The notes under the pieces were generated by a model. It saw nothing but the letters and a program-made list of their open reading frames with translations, had not been told where the DNA came from and searched no databases. Position numbers and translations under genes: made by a program. Of a stretch of 64,000 nt of DNA, positions 12,407 through 24,040 are shown piece by piece (within the stretch, counting starts at the first letter, position 1; each line of letters starts with the position of its first letter). Origin of the DNA: Trachythela sp. YZ-2020. Taxonomy: Eukaryota; Cnidaria; Anthozoa; Malacalcyonacea; Clavulariidae. The stretch spans positions 6,042,501 to 6,106,500 of the forward strand of contig JADLSH010000367.1 in the NCBI GenBank assembly GCA_016169945.1, read 5' to 3'.

Positions 12407-13551
12407 GCCCCTTGTAGTTAGAATACACTCTTTAAACGTAGACACAAGTAGAGATGGATGACATGTTATGTTATGTTAATTCGATACACTGAGACTGGTT
12501 CAGTCCACCTTGCCCTTATCTGGAGGCATAGACAGTTACACTCTATGCTGGAGGTAACTAAAGCCTTAAAATGGCACTGAAAAGGAAATCTAGTGCAGAA
12601 TTGTTGGATGAGAGTAATATTATATTGAAATAGATTTATATTTAAGTTCTAGAGTTTATAATTATTGAAGAATATTTATTCAGAGCATATGCCTAGGCAG
12701 ACTGTGTTTGTATTGTTTTGACGGGAAATATGAGTGCATGCTGTCACCTGTCGTATATAGATAGTTTATAGAAACAAGCCAGATATAACTGTTCTCTGGC
12801 AGCAAGTAAAATAGGAAAATATTTGCCGAAAATGTAGCAATTCTCTTTACAGTATAGAATATAATTAATCGCGGCGTGCCCGTTTATAAACATGCACATG
12901 TCAATTATATATAAGACAATAATATGTCTTACGAATTAAAGCATGTTATTTGTAGTTTGTTTTGTGTAATAGCTCTTCTTTATACTAGACTGTCCAACTA
13001 TTGAAAGTATAGAAGGAGTACTGTAGTTCAAACCTCAAACTATTTAGATTTATACGTTTTTATGCATGCTTGTGTATTTTGAATCTATATAGCGCCAGCC
13101 AGATATGATATTCGATTGTGTATAGACTATATTGTGACTAATTTCGTTACTGTTGTATTTTCAATAACAATTGGAACCTGTTATGTGAACGCACTGATAG
13201 AGAAATTTAAGCACACGGAAGCCGATTTGATTGTTTTGGAATTTGAGCAATTTTTACGCATTTATCTAGTGAGACATTCAGAAGATAAAGACAATTATTG
13301 ATGTAATATTGAATAAGGATTTGGAATGCGTTTATTTCACACGGAGTTGGAAGAAATAATATTAAAGGTAGTGGTAGAAACATGTTATACGCTTATTAAA
13401 ACGTTTCTGCCATGTATTTTGCTGCAAAGTTTACCGCGCGTGGTAATATACAATAGAGTTTATATTAGTGAAATGGTGATAAGACTGCTAACCCTGCTAA
13501 TGACGTCTTTAATGTTTCATGCATAAATTAGCATATGCGGAATTTTTCAAA
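12407..13551. other. No supported gene
   Basis: AT-rich sequence with only short frames (for example 13116-13301 and 13326-13526) that show no recognisable domain or splice structure. Confidence 0.45.
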
Positions 13552-13740
13552 ATGGCGGCGTCTGTTGAACTCAGTGAACTCAATTTGTTAACCTGGAACG
13601 ATAACTGGCGGGTGAAAAGTGAAGCCAAAATAACAGTGCCTACGCCATCAAACGTGATTGATTTCACAACGGCCAAAGTTCAAAATAAGTTCACGAAAAT
13701 AGAAAAAAAACTTGAATATCTGTTAAAACCTGCACGATAG
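13552..13740 (+). CDS. Small ORF, unknown
   Basis: A 62-codon frame starting CAAAATGGCGGCG, close to the TISU initiator consensus (SAASATGGCGGC) found at animal genes with short leaders. The predicted protein begins MAASVELSELNLLTWNDNW and ends in a Lys-rich KIEKKLEYLLKPAR. I recognise no family. It could be a small gene, the first exon of a lost gene, or transposon content near the right end of the TTAA-flanked block. The start would also allow an upstream ATG at 13519, but the context at 13552 is far better. Confidence 0.3.
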   Translation: MAASVELSELNLLTWNDNWRVKSEAKITVPTPSNVIDFTTAKVQNKFTKIEKKLEYLLKPAR

Positions 13741-14041
13741 CTTATCTTATCCCATATTTTTATGGCTTTCATAAACTTTTTGCACAAACTAGCTTATACG
13801 CCTTGTACGACTGACAAAAAACAAAATATTTTCGCTGTTTGAACAAAAACACTGAGAAAACTTGCTTTAATTAACTTACTTCAGTGACAAAGATATGTTT
13901 TCCTCCTAGTTTTCCTTCTGTAATCTTTTTTAGCCAGTTACAAAGGGGAAACTACTTCGATTTGCCAAAAAACTGTTGTTTGTTTCAAAAAAATAATACA
14001 AAAATAGAGTTTACGTACGGACCGCGCAGTAAATAAGTTGT

Positions 14042-14147
14042 GGGAGACTGAAACTGACGTCCAGAACCGCGCAACAAAAATAGGGGACTGAAACTGACGT
14101 CCAGAACCGCGCAACAATGATGGCGTATAGGGGACTGAAACTGACGT
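14042..14147. repeat. Three short direct repeats
   Basis: GGGGACTGAAACTGACGT followed by CCAGAACCGCGCAACAA occurs at about 14042 and 14083, and its first half again at about 14130, spaced 41-47 bp. The minus-strand frame across it repeats RQFQSP for this reason and is not a gene. Confidence 0.75.
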
Positions 14148-14401
14148 ACGATAACGAATTGATGGCGACGACGATGGCGTTGTGGCCTGACGCCAGAGGT
14201 CAAGGCTTCACTTTTTTCCGTACGCAATGACTGAAGTTATCGTTCCAGATAGATATATATTGGTTGAACTTTGTCACGAATTTTCTCAACAACTAAATGC
14301 GCTGGACAAGGGAAACTATAAAATTAAGTATTCCGTAGGCATGCATGCTCTATAAATATAAGGAATAAAAATTTTCGTTGCCAATGTCCTTAATATCCAG
14401 A

Positions 14402-14600
14402 CAGTGGCATAGCCAGCTTGAATTGACTGGTCATGCTTTTATGAACATGGTTAGCTTAACCCGTCCAACTTCCGAGCGCCAAAGGCGCGAGCCTCGTAGG
14501 GGGGTCTGGGGGCATGCCCCCCTAGAAATTGTTTGGTTTTTTAAAGCTCGGAAACGCTATTTGCTGCATTCTGAGGGACGTTTCAACGCAAAATTAACCT
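14402..14600 (+). mobile_element. Fragment of a hAT-like element end
   Basis: Starts CAGTGGCATAGCC and continues through GAGCGCCAAAGGCGCGAGCC and a G-rich then C-rich palindrome (GGGGGCATGCCCCCC). This is the usual look of one end of a hAT-like element. I found no matching right end, so it appears truncated. Confidence 0.5.
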
Positions 14601-15122
14601 CATAAAAACACCAAAATTGTGACAATTTTCAGCATCACCGACTCTCGCAAGGTTCTCCCTGAAATATCAAATAAAGCATTTTTGGATGATTCAAAATATT
14701 GAAGCGTCACTCTGCTTTTTTGCTATTGATATTTCAAACAACTGCAGCTCTGGAATATAAATAAATTGCAACCACAGGTCCGCAACTATTTTTATATGCA
14801 AAACACAAATGTGCAATGCCAATGGCTCAGAGAATCGAGCAAGGCAAAAACAATAAAACGCCAAGCACTCTTGCACTCGTCACGGCCAAATGTGCTAGTA
14901 AAGCAGTTAGCGGCAAAAAGCCAGAAATGAAGGAAACTGATCACGTAGACTGACGTCGTTCACATAAATACACAATCACATATGAATATACAGAATGGGG
15001 AGTTAATTTTCAGATTTATCATCATGTATAAATGCATTTATTGAGTGTTGTTTGTGTATATAGGTGGAAACCGTGTAACGATGGGTTCACCACAACTCAC
15101 AAGTAACATATTATGTGTGGTA
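14601..15122. other. No gene seen
   Basis: No coding or RNA signal beyond short spurious frames. Confidence 0.45.
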
Positions 15123-15856
15123 CAGGTGTATGTACCACAGAATACCGCAAAAATTTACATGTTCCATATCTTTTGTCAAATATATATAATGTGGCTTCTT
15201 AATATTTTTTAGTATAGTTTATCGATATATTTTTTCTTCCTGGGGGTTTTTGGGCTAGATTTCATAGACTTCGATATTTTTTTTTAATTCAACGTTCTGT
15301 GGAACAAACTCTAATGTACCACAGAATACCAGTGCGGAGATAAATAAGCAACGGTTTATCAAATTGTACCAGGATTTGGTGTGTCATGTTGTGTGATAAT
15401 ACTGTATTGATATTGCTAACTTAATATAGTGAAAGGTAAACACTAAAATCATTACAGCATACCAGTGGTGTAACCAAAGTATACCAGGTTTATCAATGGT
15501 AAAATTGATTCCTCGGTGTGATTCCTGTATAGTAATAATGTTGTGTTGCATAGAAAAAGCAGTGATCAACATAAATTATACTGGTTTGCAAACTTATTTT
15601 TAAACTTTCGAATTTTACAGGCATTATGCAGGAAAAAAGTATCAAAAACATACAATGTTATTTTTTGTTAATCCTGATTATTTTTAAAAATTTTATGAAA
15701 ATATTCATTTTTTGTTTTTTTATATGTCAATTAAAACTAAAACTAATGTATATTCACAAAAATAAAGTATATAGTATGTTTCCTCCAAATTTTATAAGAT
15801 CAATAAATAAGACTGGTATTCTGTGGTACCGTGGTATTTTGTGGTACATACACCTG
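15123..15856. mobile_element. TIR element, TA-flanked
   Basis: Left end CAGGTGTATGTACCACAGAA and right end complementary (TGTGGTACATACACCTG), each next to TA, as for Tc1/mariner-type elements. The motif ACCACAGAATACC is repeated inside both ends (about 15136, 15317 and, inverted, 15816). The interior is very AT-rich; the frame at 15626-15859 is a low-complexity artefact. Confidence 0.7.
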
Positions 15857-15859
15857 TAA

Positions 15860-16285
15860 TGTGGTTATGTGGATATTTCCCTAGTTAGAATATTTCTGAG
15901 TATTACATGTTTTAGAGCACATTAAGGAGTATGAACAGGGAGTAATATTTCAATAGATGGATAGCCCAAGATGGATGTTGGGGTCACCACATATCTATGT
16001 GGATATTTCCCCTAGGGCCAAGAATATTACATGTTTTCTAAAATGCAAGAGCACATTAAGGACTGATCATACAAAATGAATAAAAATTTAGTGCAGTATG
16101 ACCAGGGAGTAATATATCATTAGATGGATAGCCCAAGATGGATGTTGGGGTCACCACATATCTATGTGGATATTTCCCCTAGGGCCAAGAATATTACATG
16201 TTTTCTAAAATGCAAGAGCACATTAAAAAAATTTAGTGCAGTATGACCAGGGAGTAATATATCATTAGATGGATAGCCCATGAAT
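15860..16285. repeat. Minisatellite, about 176-bp unit
   Basis: GATGGATAGCCCAAGATGG recurs at about 15957 and 16133 (176 bp apart), with a shorter third copy starting near 16268 after 135 bp. The unit includes TATCTATGTGGATATTTCCC and an ATTACATGTTTTCTAAAATG segment. Two to three units are present, the third shortened by a deletion. Confidence 0.85.
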
Positions 16286-17995
16286 CCAGACAAGTAATTA
16301 AATCATCACGCGATAAAAGTCTCAAAGAACTGAAGATTAAAGCCTAGTCCATGCATATACTAAATTTCCTTTCATTTTTATGAGGAAAATGATTTACTTT
16401 AAACTGTTATTTGATTTTCCTTCGGTTGTCGACATTTCGGCCAAGCATGGTTTCACAAAGCCGTCTGGTATATGCATGCGCACTCTACAAGGAAGACCAA
16501 TTTTAGACCGGTCCCCTCTTTATTTTTGAGCAAAATAAAAATGGGTCTCAAACACTCTGAAATCGATACTTCCTGACTAACAGCTATTATGGCTACTGTG
16601 AAAAATATTCTTATTTTTGTTTTTATATGAAACACAATATAGATAAATCATTACACAATATTTCCGAAGATTAATGCACATGATTTGATGTTCATTATCA
16701 AGTGATTAAGCGAGGAGTTAATTAACAATTCTTTTATCTAATCTTTTGAAAGGAGGAAGCTGAGTTTTATATCATATTAATGACAATGTGGAAAGTCAAT
16801 TATAAATAATTGATTCCTTTATTCTTTAAAGGATTAGTGTCACACCTGGGATTGCTGGCTCAAATTCTTGTTGGCGGCCATTATTCGGGCCGACTAGATG
16901 AGAATATCTGGAAAAGATTTTACAATCCGTCATATATTTAAACCGTCCTTTGATAACCTTCCTCATTTTATGCGAGAGCATAACTGAGAATTAAGTTGTC
17001 TAAAATTGATTTAAGTTGACTATGTTTTAACTAATATCGTTTTCCGCCTGAAAGATCGTTTGCCGTTCAACTTATTCTTTCGTTTCCCTTAATATGAATA
17101 TATTTCTCTTCTGTTTCTTTCTCAGTTATTTTGAATGACATCATCCATAACTGTTATACATATAAGCGACCGAACCGTGGGCTTGGGGGAGAGGTTGATG
17201 ACCTATGCAAGCTTTGCAAGTATGAGATGTTGACTGTGAACTTCATTTGCGTGGATTTTTGCAAGGAAATTATCGGTTTGTGTTCAAAAATAAGAATTGA
17301 GATTGCGGAAGAAATTTTCAGTAGACGGCTGTGAAAGCAGTGAAAGCGCTAGTCCGGTATCGGATTTTGTACTTAGCCACGCAGTGCTTGATATTCATGG
17401 CCATTTCGCAATACTGGCTTTTTATGTCGCTCACAAGTGACAAAGTTGATCGGGTAACGACTGATATACGTTGATCGGGTAATGAATAACATACCTTCTG
17501 GATATTTTAACTATAAACCCGACCTTGATAGTGATACTGAATAATCTTGATGCCAAGTAAGCTACATTTTTTTTGAAACTGTCCGTTCGTTTCAGGCAAG
17601 GGATTTTCCCAATCTGTAAAATAACCCGCTATTGGTAACATTGATTTAGCACGCTCGAATTATACAAAGTTCCATTGGGAAAGTAGGTGAATGTTTTTGA
17701 ATGTTGAGAAAATAATGTTTTTCCATCTTTTTCAGCACAGAAACAATAAGTTAGTTGAATAAATATTCGCACATTATCGGGGGAGTGAATGATTTTGAAA
17801 GGTGAAAATTGCGGATGTGTAAGAACAAAAAGAAGTGCCATTTACGTAATGCAATCTTTGAGATATCAAAGACAAGGATATACAGTATCTGAATGACATT
17901 GTAGGTCATTGAAACATATGATTTGCCACATCAACATCTTTCAGCAGAAACCTTTCTGAAACTTGGTAAGTTTGATAAATTCATGTTAATAAATA
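16286..17995. other. No supported gene
   Basis: Only isolated frames of 60-70 codons are present (16453-16635, 17131-17334, 17629-17841). None shows a recognisable domain. A possible exon cannot be excluded, but nothing in the sequence supports one. Confidence 0.45.
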
Positions 17996-18320
17996 TCTAG
18001 ATTTTGTTGGCATCTCACTCGATTGAAGGGTTTTGCAGATGGAAAATTATTGAGTGTAAATTATATACATTTATTAGTCCTAACCAGGAACAGCTGCGAA
18101 AAATGCAACTATAGGTCCCTGGCAGGAATCGAACTGCGGCCCTGCGATTCCGGTGCAGCGCTCTAACCAACTGAGCTACAGAGTCCAGTTGTCGAGCTCT
18201 AACCACACGTCCATGTATATATACTAGGGTACTGCCATGTTAAGTTGTGGGTAAAATATCTAGATTTTGTTGGCATCTCACTCGATTGAATAATAATTGA
18301 AGGAATTTGTAGATGGAAAA
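17996..18320. repeat. Dispersed repeat, two direct copies around a SINE
   Basis: TCTAGATTTTGTTGGCATCT followed by CACTCGATTGAA starts at about 17996 and again at about 18257, and a nearly identical 58-bp version lies at 46360-46417 inside the BEL/Pao element. The region between the two local copies holds the tRNA-like SINE. Confidence 0.75.
18114..18186 (-). pseudogene. tRNA-like head of a SINE
   Basis: On the minus strand a 73-nt tRNA fold reads GGACTCTGTAGCTCAGTTGG ... CAGTTCGATTCCTGCC ... AGGGACC. A-box and B-box are near consensus. The acceptor stem has one A-A mismatch and the anticodon arm is imperfect (C at position 33). The downstream tail ATAGTTGCATTTTTCGCAGC and a TAACCAGGAA segment suggest a tRNA-derived SINE rather than a working tRNA. 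Confidence 0.7.
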
Positions 18321-18353
18321 TTATTGAAAATTAATTTGTGTTCCTGGTTAGGT

Positions 18354-20323
18354 CTAATTGCTGCGGAGCGAGCGAGCCTGAAGCGAGCGAGCGTAGCAGC
18401 AGCCTAATATATGCAGAGAGGGGGTTTTGAAGTAAATTTTATTTAGCGCATGGAATTGTGGTCGTGCGCGCTTGCTATGCGCAGAACACAAATTTTAAAC
18501 TCGCTCAGTTCCATGTGCTTTTTGATTTTGACGGACGGAGTCTTCGAATTTTTATCAAGTCTATTTTGACCATTCAAGGTAGGATATTTTGTCTTTTGTT
18601 TATATGTTACGTTTACATTTGTTTACTCCTTTTTGGAAAGTTGGCGATCTCAATTTATATATCCGTAATGCGATCGATTGTGTGCTTTCAGCGTTTCATA
18701 GATTAAGTGTCTGTTTATATATAAACTATATATTCTGCTTTGCTTGAGCTGTTAGTGCTGTAAAGCATGGAAGTCTTACATAGAGATGTCTTTAAAAGGT
18801 TATTCTATCCATTCGCGTTTGCTTTCTCTTGCTGATTTCCATATTTTGCATCAAGTGATGTTTCGTGTATGCCGCTTGACGATTGTGACTCCGTGTGAAC
18901 TTGACAGTTGACACAAAGTCAGATATGCAATTGATCGTCTAAATTGCCTGGCTGAATCATTCTGATTTGTGCAAGGTTTGACCTATTAAATAGGCTACTG
19001 TAGGCATATAAATATGTCATTTTATTCCTATTTTACAATGGAATGGCAATTATATTCGAATGGCAATGAGTTGAAATGAGTTGTGCTTTACATGTGGGTG
19101 ACTCACATATCCAGCAAAGTAAGAACAGAATGATGGAACAACGCTTTCGTTTATAGCTTTCCAAATGCAAAATTATTTTGCGCACATGTATATATTTTTA
19201 ACGCTTTTATACACTACAAAAATATGCAAATTTCCTTGCGTGGCAGTGTCAAATTACTCATCGCAGTAAACATGGGTTTCATGTGGGACTTCCATGTGGA
19301 AGAACAATACATGGAAAATATTGATATTTTGAAATAGATGTTACAAAATTTGATGTCTTTCATGTTTCGTGATATATTTAGCTTGTCTCATCCTGCAAAC
19401 TATGCTAGGGTATGCATCTACTGACACAGGGGCGCACCATGGGGGGGTGTCCATTGTTCAGGGACCGACTTTTTATATTTGTTTGACCACATCAAAACAT
19501 GTATTACGAGTTAATGTGAAAATATGTGTAGTGCCAGGGGTGTAGAAGGATTGTTCAAAAATAGGGGGCGGACCCTCAAGGAGGTGCCACCATGGTTGGC
19601 GCCGACGGAAAATTTTTGAAAAACTTGAGTCTGTAGATCGTCGGAAATGGCATTTTCAGAGTCTTCTCTACCTCTTTCGTTATATGCCCTTTCATTAATA
19701 TATATAAGATTTCAAACACTCTAGTGTCGAATTCAAATATTTCGCTGCAATTTTCTTTAAATTGCAGTTATTTAAAGAAAACACCCCCCAAAACGTAACC
19801 TTCAACATCATAAAAACCCAATTAGAAACTGCATTTTTACAACAGAGTTTACTTAATTTTACTCGAGAATACTGACGTGGAAATAGAACGCACAATGCGG
19901 CAGAGCAAAAGTTAGAAGGTTTTGCGCATTCGTGTATGGCTACGTCATCTTACATTTGAGTATATTGCTTTAAGAGGAAAATATATCTCTGGGTTTTGCA
20001 ATGTTGATTTCTTTTATTGACAATTTTTGTATCGTTTATTATACGTTTTTTAGACCGGATGTTTCGGACCGAATTAGTAGTGTAATTTTACAATTTGAGA
20101 CCGACTTTTTTGAAAAATTCACAAATTATGGGGGGGTGTCACCCCTCCCCCACCTAATGTGCGCCCCTGTACTGACAGCGCGCAAGCCACTGGGTCAATG
20201 CCAATAATTACCGTCTACTGAATATAATTTGTGTTGCGTATTTGTTTGCATGTTTGTTTCAAGAAGCTAAAGAATAATAACAGTCCCGCAGCATTCCATA
20301 CGTTGCAGGTACCCTAGTAAATG
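18354..20323. repeat. Tandem duplication, copy 1
   Basis: From CTAATTGCTGCGGAGCGAGC at 18354 to GCAGGTACCCTAGT near 20315, this matches 20380-22005 in the same orientation. This copy contains the 743-bp hAT-like element 19427-20169, which copy 2 lacks. The frame at 18458-18706 is partly shared by both copies but has no known domain. Confidence 0.85.
19427..20169. mobile_element. hAT-like MITE, family 1 copy a
   Basis: Ends CAGGGGCGCAC and GTGCGCCCCTG, flanked by a perfect 8-bp duplication TACTGACA (19419-19426 and 20170-20177). The second copy of the surrounding duplication carries the empty site with a single TACTGACA near 21882. Internally it has G-rich and C-rich segments (GGGGGGTGTC near both ends) and no coding capacity. 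A second member lies at 28750-29339. Confidence 0.95.
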
Positions 20324-20336
20324 TATATAATTGCTG

Positions 20337-20420
20337 CCGCAGCGAGCGAGCCTTCAGCGAGCGAGCGAGGCAGCAGATCCTAATTGCTGCGGAGCGAGCG
20401 AGCCTGAAGCGAGCGAGCGT
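20337..20420. repeat. GAGC-rich inverted blocks
   Basis: GCTGCCGCAGCGAGCGAGCC and related GAGCGAGC segments form short palindromes at the junction between the two tandem copies. A similar block is at 5351-5395. Confidence 0.65.
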
Positions 20421-22008
20421 AGCAGCAGCCTAATGTGTGCAGAGAGGGAGTTTTTAAGTAAATTTTATTTAGCGCATGGAATTGTGGTCGTGCGCGCTTG
20501 ATATGCGCAGAACACAAATTTTAAACTCGCTCAGTTCCATGTGCTTTTCGATTTTGACGGACGGAATCTTCGAATTTTTATCGAATTTCTAAAGCTTTTT
20601 CAAGTCTATTTTGACCATTCAAGGTAAGATATTTTGTCTTTTGTTTATATGTTACGTTTACATTTGTTTACTCCTTTTTGGAAAGTTGGCAATCTCAATT
20701 TATATATCTATGAAACGCTGTACACAATCGATCGCAGCTAGATTCAGTGTCTGTTTATATATAAACTATAATATATATTCTGCCAATGTGCTATCGACTT
20801 TGCTTGAGCTGTTAGTGCTGTAAAGCATGGAAGTCTTACATAGAGATGTCTTTAAAAGGTTTTTCTATCCATTCGCGTTTGCTTTCTCTTGCTGATTTCC
20901 ATATTTTGCATCAAGTGATGTTTCATGTATGCCGCTTGACGCTTGTGACTCGTGTGAAGTATGAACTTGACACAAAGTCACAGATATGCAATTGATCGTC
21001 TAAATTGCCTGACTGAATCATTCTGATTTGTGCAAGGTTTGACCTATTAAATAGGCTACTGTAGGCATAGAAATATGTTTTTATTTCTATTTTTACAATG
21101 GACTTAATATTTTTGTCTAGTCGCGTTCACATATAATTTATTGTCAGAACAGACAGGGTCTCAGTTCTGCGCGCACTAAGACAAATATTCGAATGGCAAT
21201 GAGTTGAAATGAGTTGTGCTTTACATGCAGGTGACTCACATATCCAGCAAAGTAAGAACAGAATGATGGAACAACGCTTTCGCTTTATAGCTTTCCAAAT
21301 GCAAAATTATTTTGCGCACATGTATATATTTTTAACGCTTTTATTATACAGGGTGTGGAATTTAAAATAGCTTCTAATCGTATTCCAGGAGCATAACTGT
21401 CGAATTACTAATAGGTCGTATTACTATTTTAAATTTACACTACAAAAATATGCAAATTTCCTTGCGTGGCAGTGTCAAATTACTCATTGCAGTAAACATG
21501 GGTTTCATGTGGGGATTCTAGCCACCTCCGCAGGCAACTCTCAACCTCGTTCCCAGGCTCTTTATTGAGCGTAGGTAAAGAGCCGGGTTGGCAACTCTTG
21601 GGGGAAAAAACTTGTAATGTAGCGAATATTATCGAATATTATCGAATTTACTGTTCTTCACATTCGAATATTCGATATTCGATAATATTCGCTACATTAC
21701 AAGTTTATTACAAGTTTTTTGCCCAAGCGTTGCCTGCGGAGGAGGCTATGGGGATTCCATGTGGAAGAACAATACATGGAAAATATTGATATTTTGAAAT
21801 AGATGTTACAAAATTTCATATCTTTCATGTTTCGTGATATATTTAGCTTGTCTCATCCTGCAAACTATGCCAGGGTATGCATCTACTGACAGCGCGCAAG
21901 CCACCGGGTCAATGCCAATAATTACCGTCTACTGTGTTTGTTTCAAGAAGCTAAAGAATAATAACAGTCCCCGCAGCATTCCCTACCTTGCAGGTACCCT
22001 AGTTTATG
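20380..22008. repeat. Tandem duplication, copy 2
   Basis: Matches copy 1 from 18354, with small insertions and deletions. It lacks the 743-bp hAT-like element but contains a 230-bp MITE (21519-21748) and an extra segment of about 90 bp near 21345-21435 (starting ACAGGGTGTGGAATTTAAAA), both absent from copy 1. Confidence 0.85.
21519..21748. mobile_element. MITE with 9-bp target duplication
   Basis: Ends TAGCCACCTCCGCAGGCAAC and, inverted, TAGCCTCCTCCGCAGGCAAC. Flanked by TGGGGATTC at 21510-21518 and 21749-21757. Copy 1 of the tandem duplication has the uninterrupted site (near 19285). A second internal palindrome (AATGTAGCGAATATTATCGA and its complement) fills the centre. A 9-bp duplication fits Mutator-like elements; the superfamily is inferred from this alone. 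Confidence 0.9.
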
Positions 22009-22039
22009 TAGCTGGCAAAATTCTCAATTTTTGATTGAC

Positions 22040-22935
22040 AGATAGACCCACAATGCAATTTCACAGGACCCACAATGCAATTTCACAGGACCCAAAATGC
22101 AATGCGCGAGATTAATATAAAATAAGGCGACTGCACTTCCTGCATTCTTTCACGATTTCTCTCTGGACTGAAGTTGTTGCTGTTTTCTCTGGTGAAGATA
22201 TTCGAAAATTAGCTACAAACGTGAGTATTAAATATATGGTTTTGGTTTTTTAGTTTATCTTGCTTTGAAAGAGTTTTATAGTAGAAATCGTCCTATTTAC
22301 AAAATTATTTGTGTCTGTTTATATAGGTATAAATTTCCGCGTGGTTGGAAGGCCCTCAATAGACTTGTGTTATATCATTTATATATATAGTTTTGGTTTC
22401 TTAGTTTATCTCATAGTGCTTTAAGAGTGTTTAGTAGGCCTAGGTCTTGCAGATATGGCTATTGTTTACAATTATTTGTGTCTGTTGTATATTTAGGTAA
22501 TTTGAATTTGAAGCGTCCTCGACTCCTCGTGGTTGAATTTTGGAAACCGGTTTTGCGGCTCTAAAGACAGCCACTGTGAGTTGATATATATTATATAGTT
22601 TTGGTTTCTTAGTTCGATCATCTTGCTTAACAGTGTTTAGTAGGTCTTGCAGAAATGGTTATTTTTTACAATTATTTATGTCTGTTGTATATTTAGGTAA
22701 TTTTATATTTAGGTAATTTGAATTTGAAGCGTCCTCCTGGTTGAATTTTGGAAACCGGTTTTGCGGCGCTCAGAGTGAAGACAGCAGTTGAATAGACTTT
22801 GGCCACTGTGAGTTATAGATTATATGGTTTTGGTTCTTAGTTTATCTCGTAGTGCTTTAACAGTGTTTAGTAGGGCTTGCAGATATCGTTTTTTTTACAA
22901 TTATTTGTGGCTGTTGTATATTTAGGTAATTTGAA
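22040..22935. repeat. Degenerate tandem repeats
   Basis: GACCCACAATGCAATTTCAC is repeated in short order near 22045-22105. From about 22220 a longer unit (TTTTGGTTTCTTAGTTTATC ... GTGTTTAGTAGG ... TTGTATATTTAGGTAATTTG) recurs about four times with a period of roughly 155-230 bp. The units differ by insertions, including a GAAACCGGTTTTGCGGC segment. Confidence 0.75.
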
Positions 22936-24040
22936 TCATGCCTGCGGCATGCTTCGTTGATTCCTTGTGAAGGCAAACCTCTTAGCCGCAGATTTTTCCT
23001 CGTTATTTTGATGTTCTCACGTCAGATTTTGATGTTCAAGCACAATTTATCCGACCTAAAGTTACCGGCGCACTTTTTTATATAAATAACGGTATGATTA
23101 AAAGTTCGCGTTTGTAAAGAACCGGCTTGCGTTTCCTGTCAGCAAGAAAGGATTTGCGCCTGTTATTATATATTATTGACAATTTCGTAGTTCATTGCGC
23201 CACGTTTATATTTGCGCCTTATATTATATATTATATATTAGTAAATTATATATATGTATATTTGACTTGATTCTTCCACAGTATTTCGTAGTTTATTGCG
23301 CCTTATATAGTATATTGATATATTTTTCAAACTATTTTATTCTTATTTGTGGCTGTTGTATATTTAGGTAATTTGAATCATGCCTGCCCTGCGGCATGCT
23401 TCGTTGATTCCTCGTGAAGGCAAACCTCTTAGCCGCAGATTTTTCCTCGTTATTTTGATGTTCTCACGTCAGATTTTGATGTTCAAGCACAATTTATCCG
23501 ACCTAAAGTTACCGCACTTTTTTATATAAATAACGGTATGATTAAATTGTTTTTGGTTTTTCTTATAGTGTTCGCGTTTGTAAAGAACCGGCTTGCGTTT
23601 CCTGTCAGCAAGAAAGGATTTGCGCCTGTTATTATATATTATTGACAATTTCGTAGTTCATTGCGCCACGTTTATATTTGCCCCTATTATTATATATTAT
23701 ATATTAGTAAATTAAACAAATCTGCAGACATGCATGCATGTTTCGCCGTTCAACGGCTCGTCAGTGCAGCTTGTAACGCAGTCTAGATGCGAGTGACTTC
23801 GTATTTATACTCCATACTCTTGCCCTCACCAAGCGCATGTGGTACAATAGACAGACACATGCGCATCCAGACGTGCGTGTGTCTTGGGGCAGAGTGCTGC
23901 TCAAACGACCACAGAAAGTGAGTGAGCTTTAATATAACATAGCAATTAACGTATATTTGACTTGATTCTTCCACAGTATTTCGTAGTTTATTGCGCCTTA
24001 TATAGTATATTGATATATTTTTCAAACTATTTTATTCTTT
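22909..24040. repeat. Direct duplication of about 440 bp with an insertion in copy 2
   Basis: GTGGCTGTTGTATATTTAGG through GCGTTTCCTGTCAGCAAGAA to TTGCGCCTTATATAGTATAT occurs at 22909-23345 and again at 23347-24036. The second copy carries an extra segment of about 240 bp (about 23713-23950, containing TTTCGCCGTTCAACGGCTCG) absent from the first. Confidence 0.85.

Larger units (their letters stand above)
7465..14389. mobile_element. Candidate 6.9-kb TTAA-flanked element (composite)
   Basis: A segment of about 28 bp starting GGACATTGGCAACGAAAATT at 7466 reappears inverted, ending at 14389. Both ends abut TTAA (7461-7464 and 14390-14393), the target used by piggyBac and Kolobok elements. Similarity stops after the 28 bp. 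No transposase is recognisable inside. The block now contains the orphan gene at 8.5-11.0 kb and the hAT-like element at 11.5 kb. It could be one large element with nested cargo, or two related MITE ends facing each other by chance. Confidence 0.45.

Noticed and set aside
13985..14227. Minus-strand frame with repeated RQFQSP
   Set aside because: Produced by three short direct DNA repeats; no domain and no supporting context.
18114..18186. Functional tRNA gene
   Set aside because: Acceptor mismatch, imperfect anticodon arm and a SINE-like tail indicate a tRNA-derived repeat.
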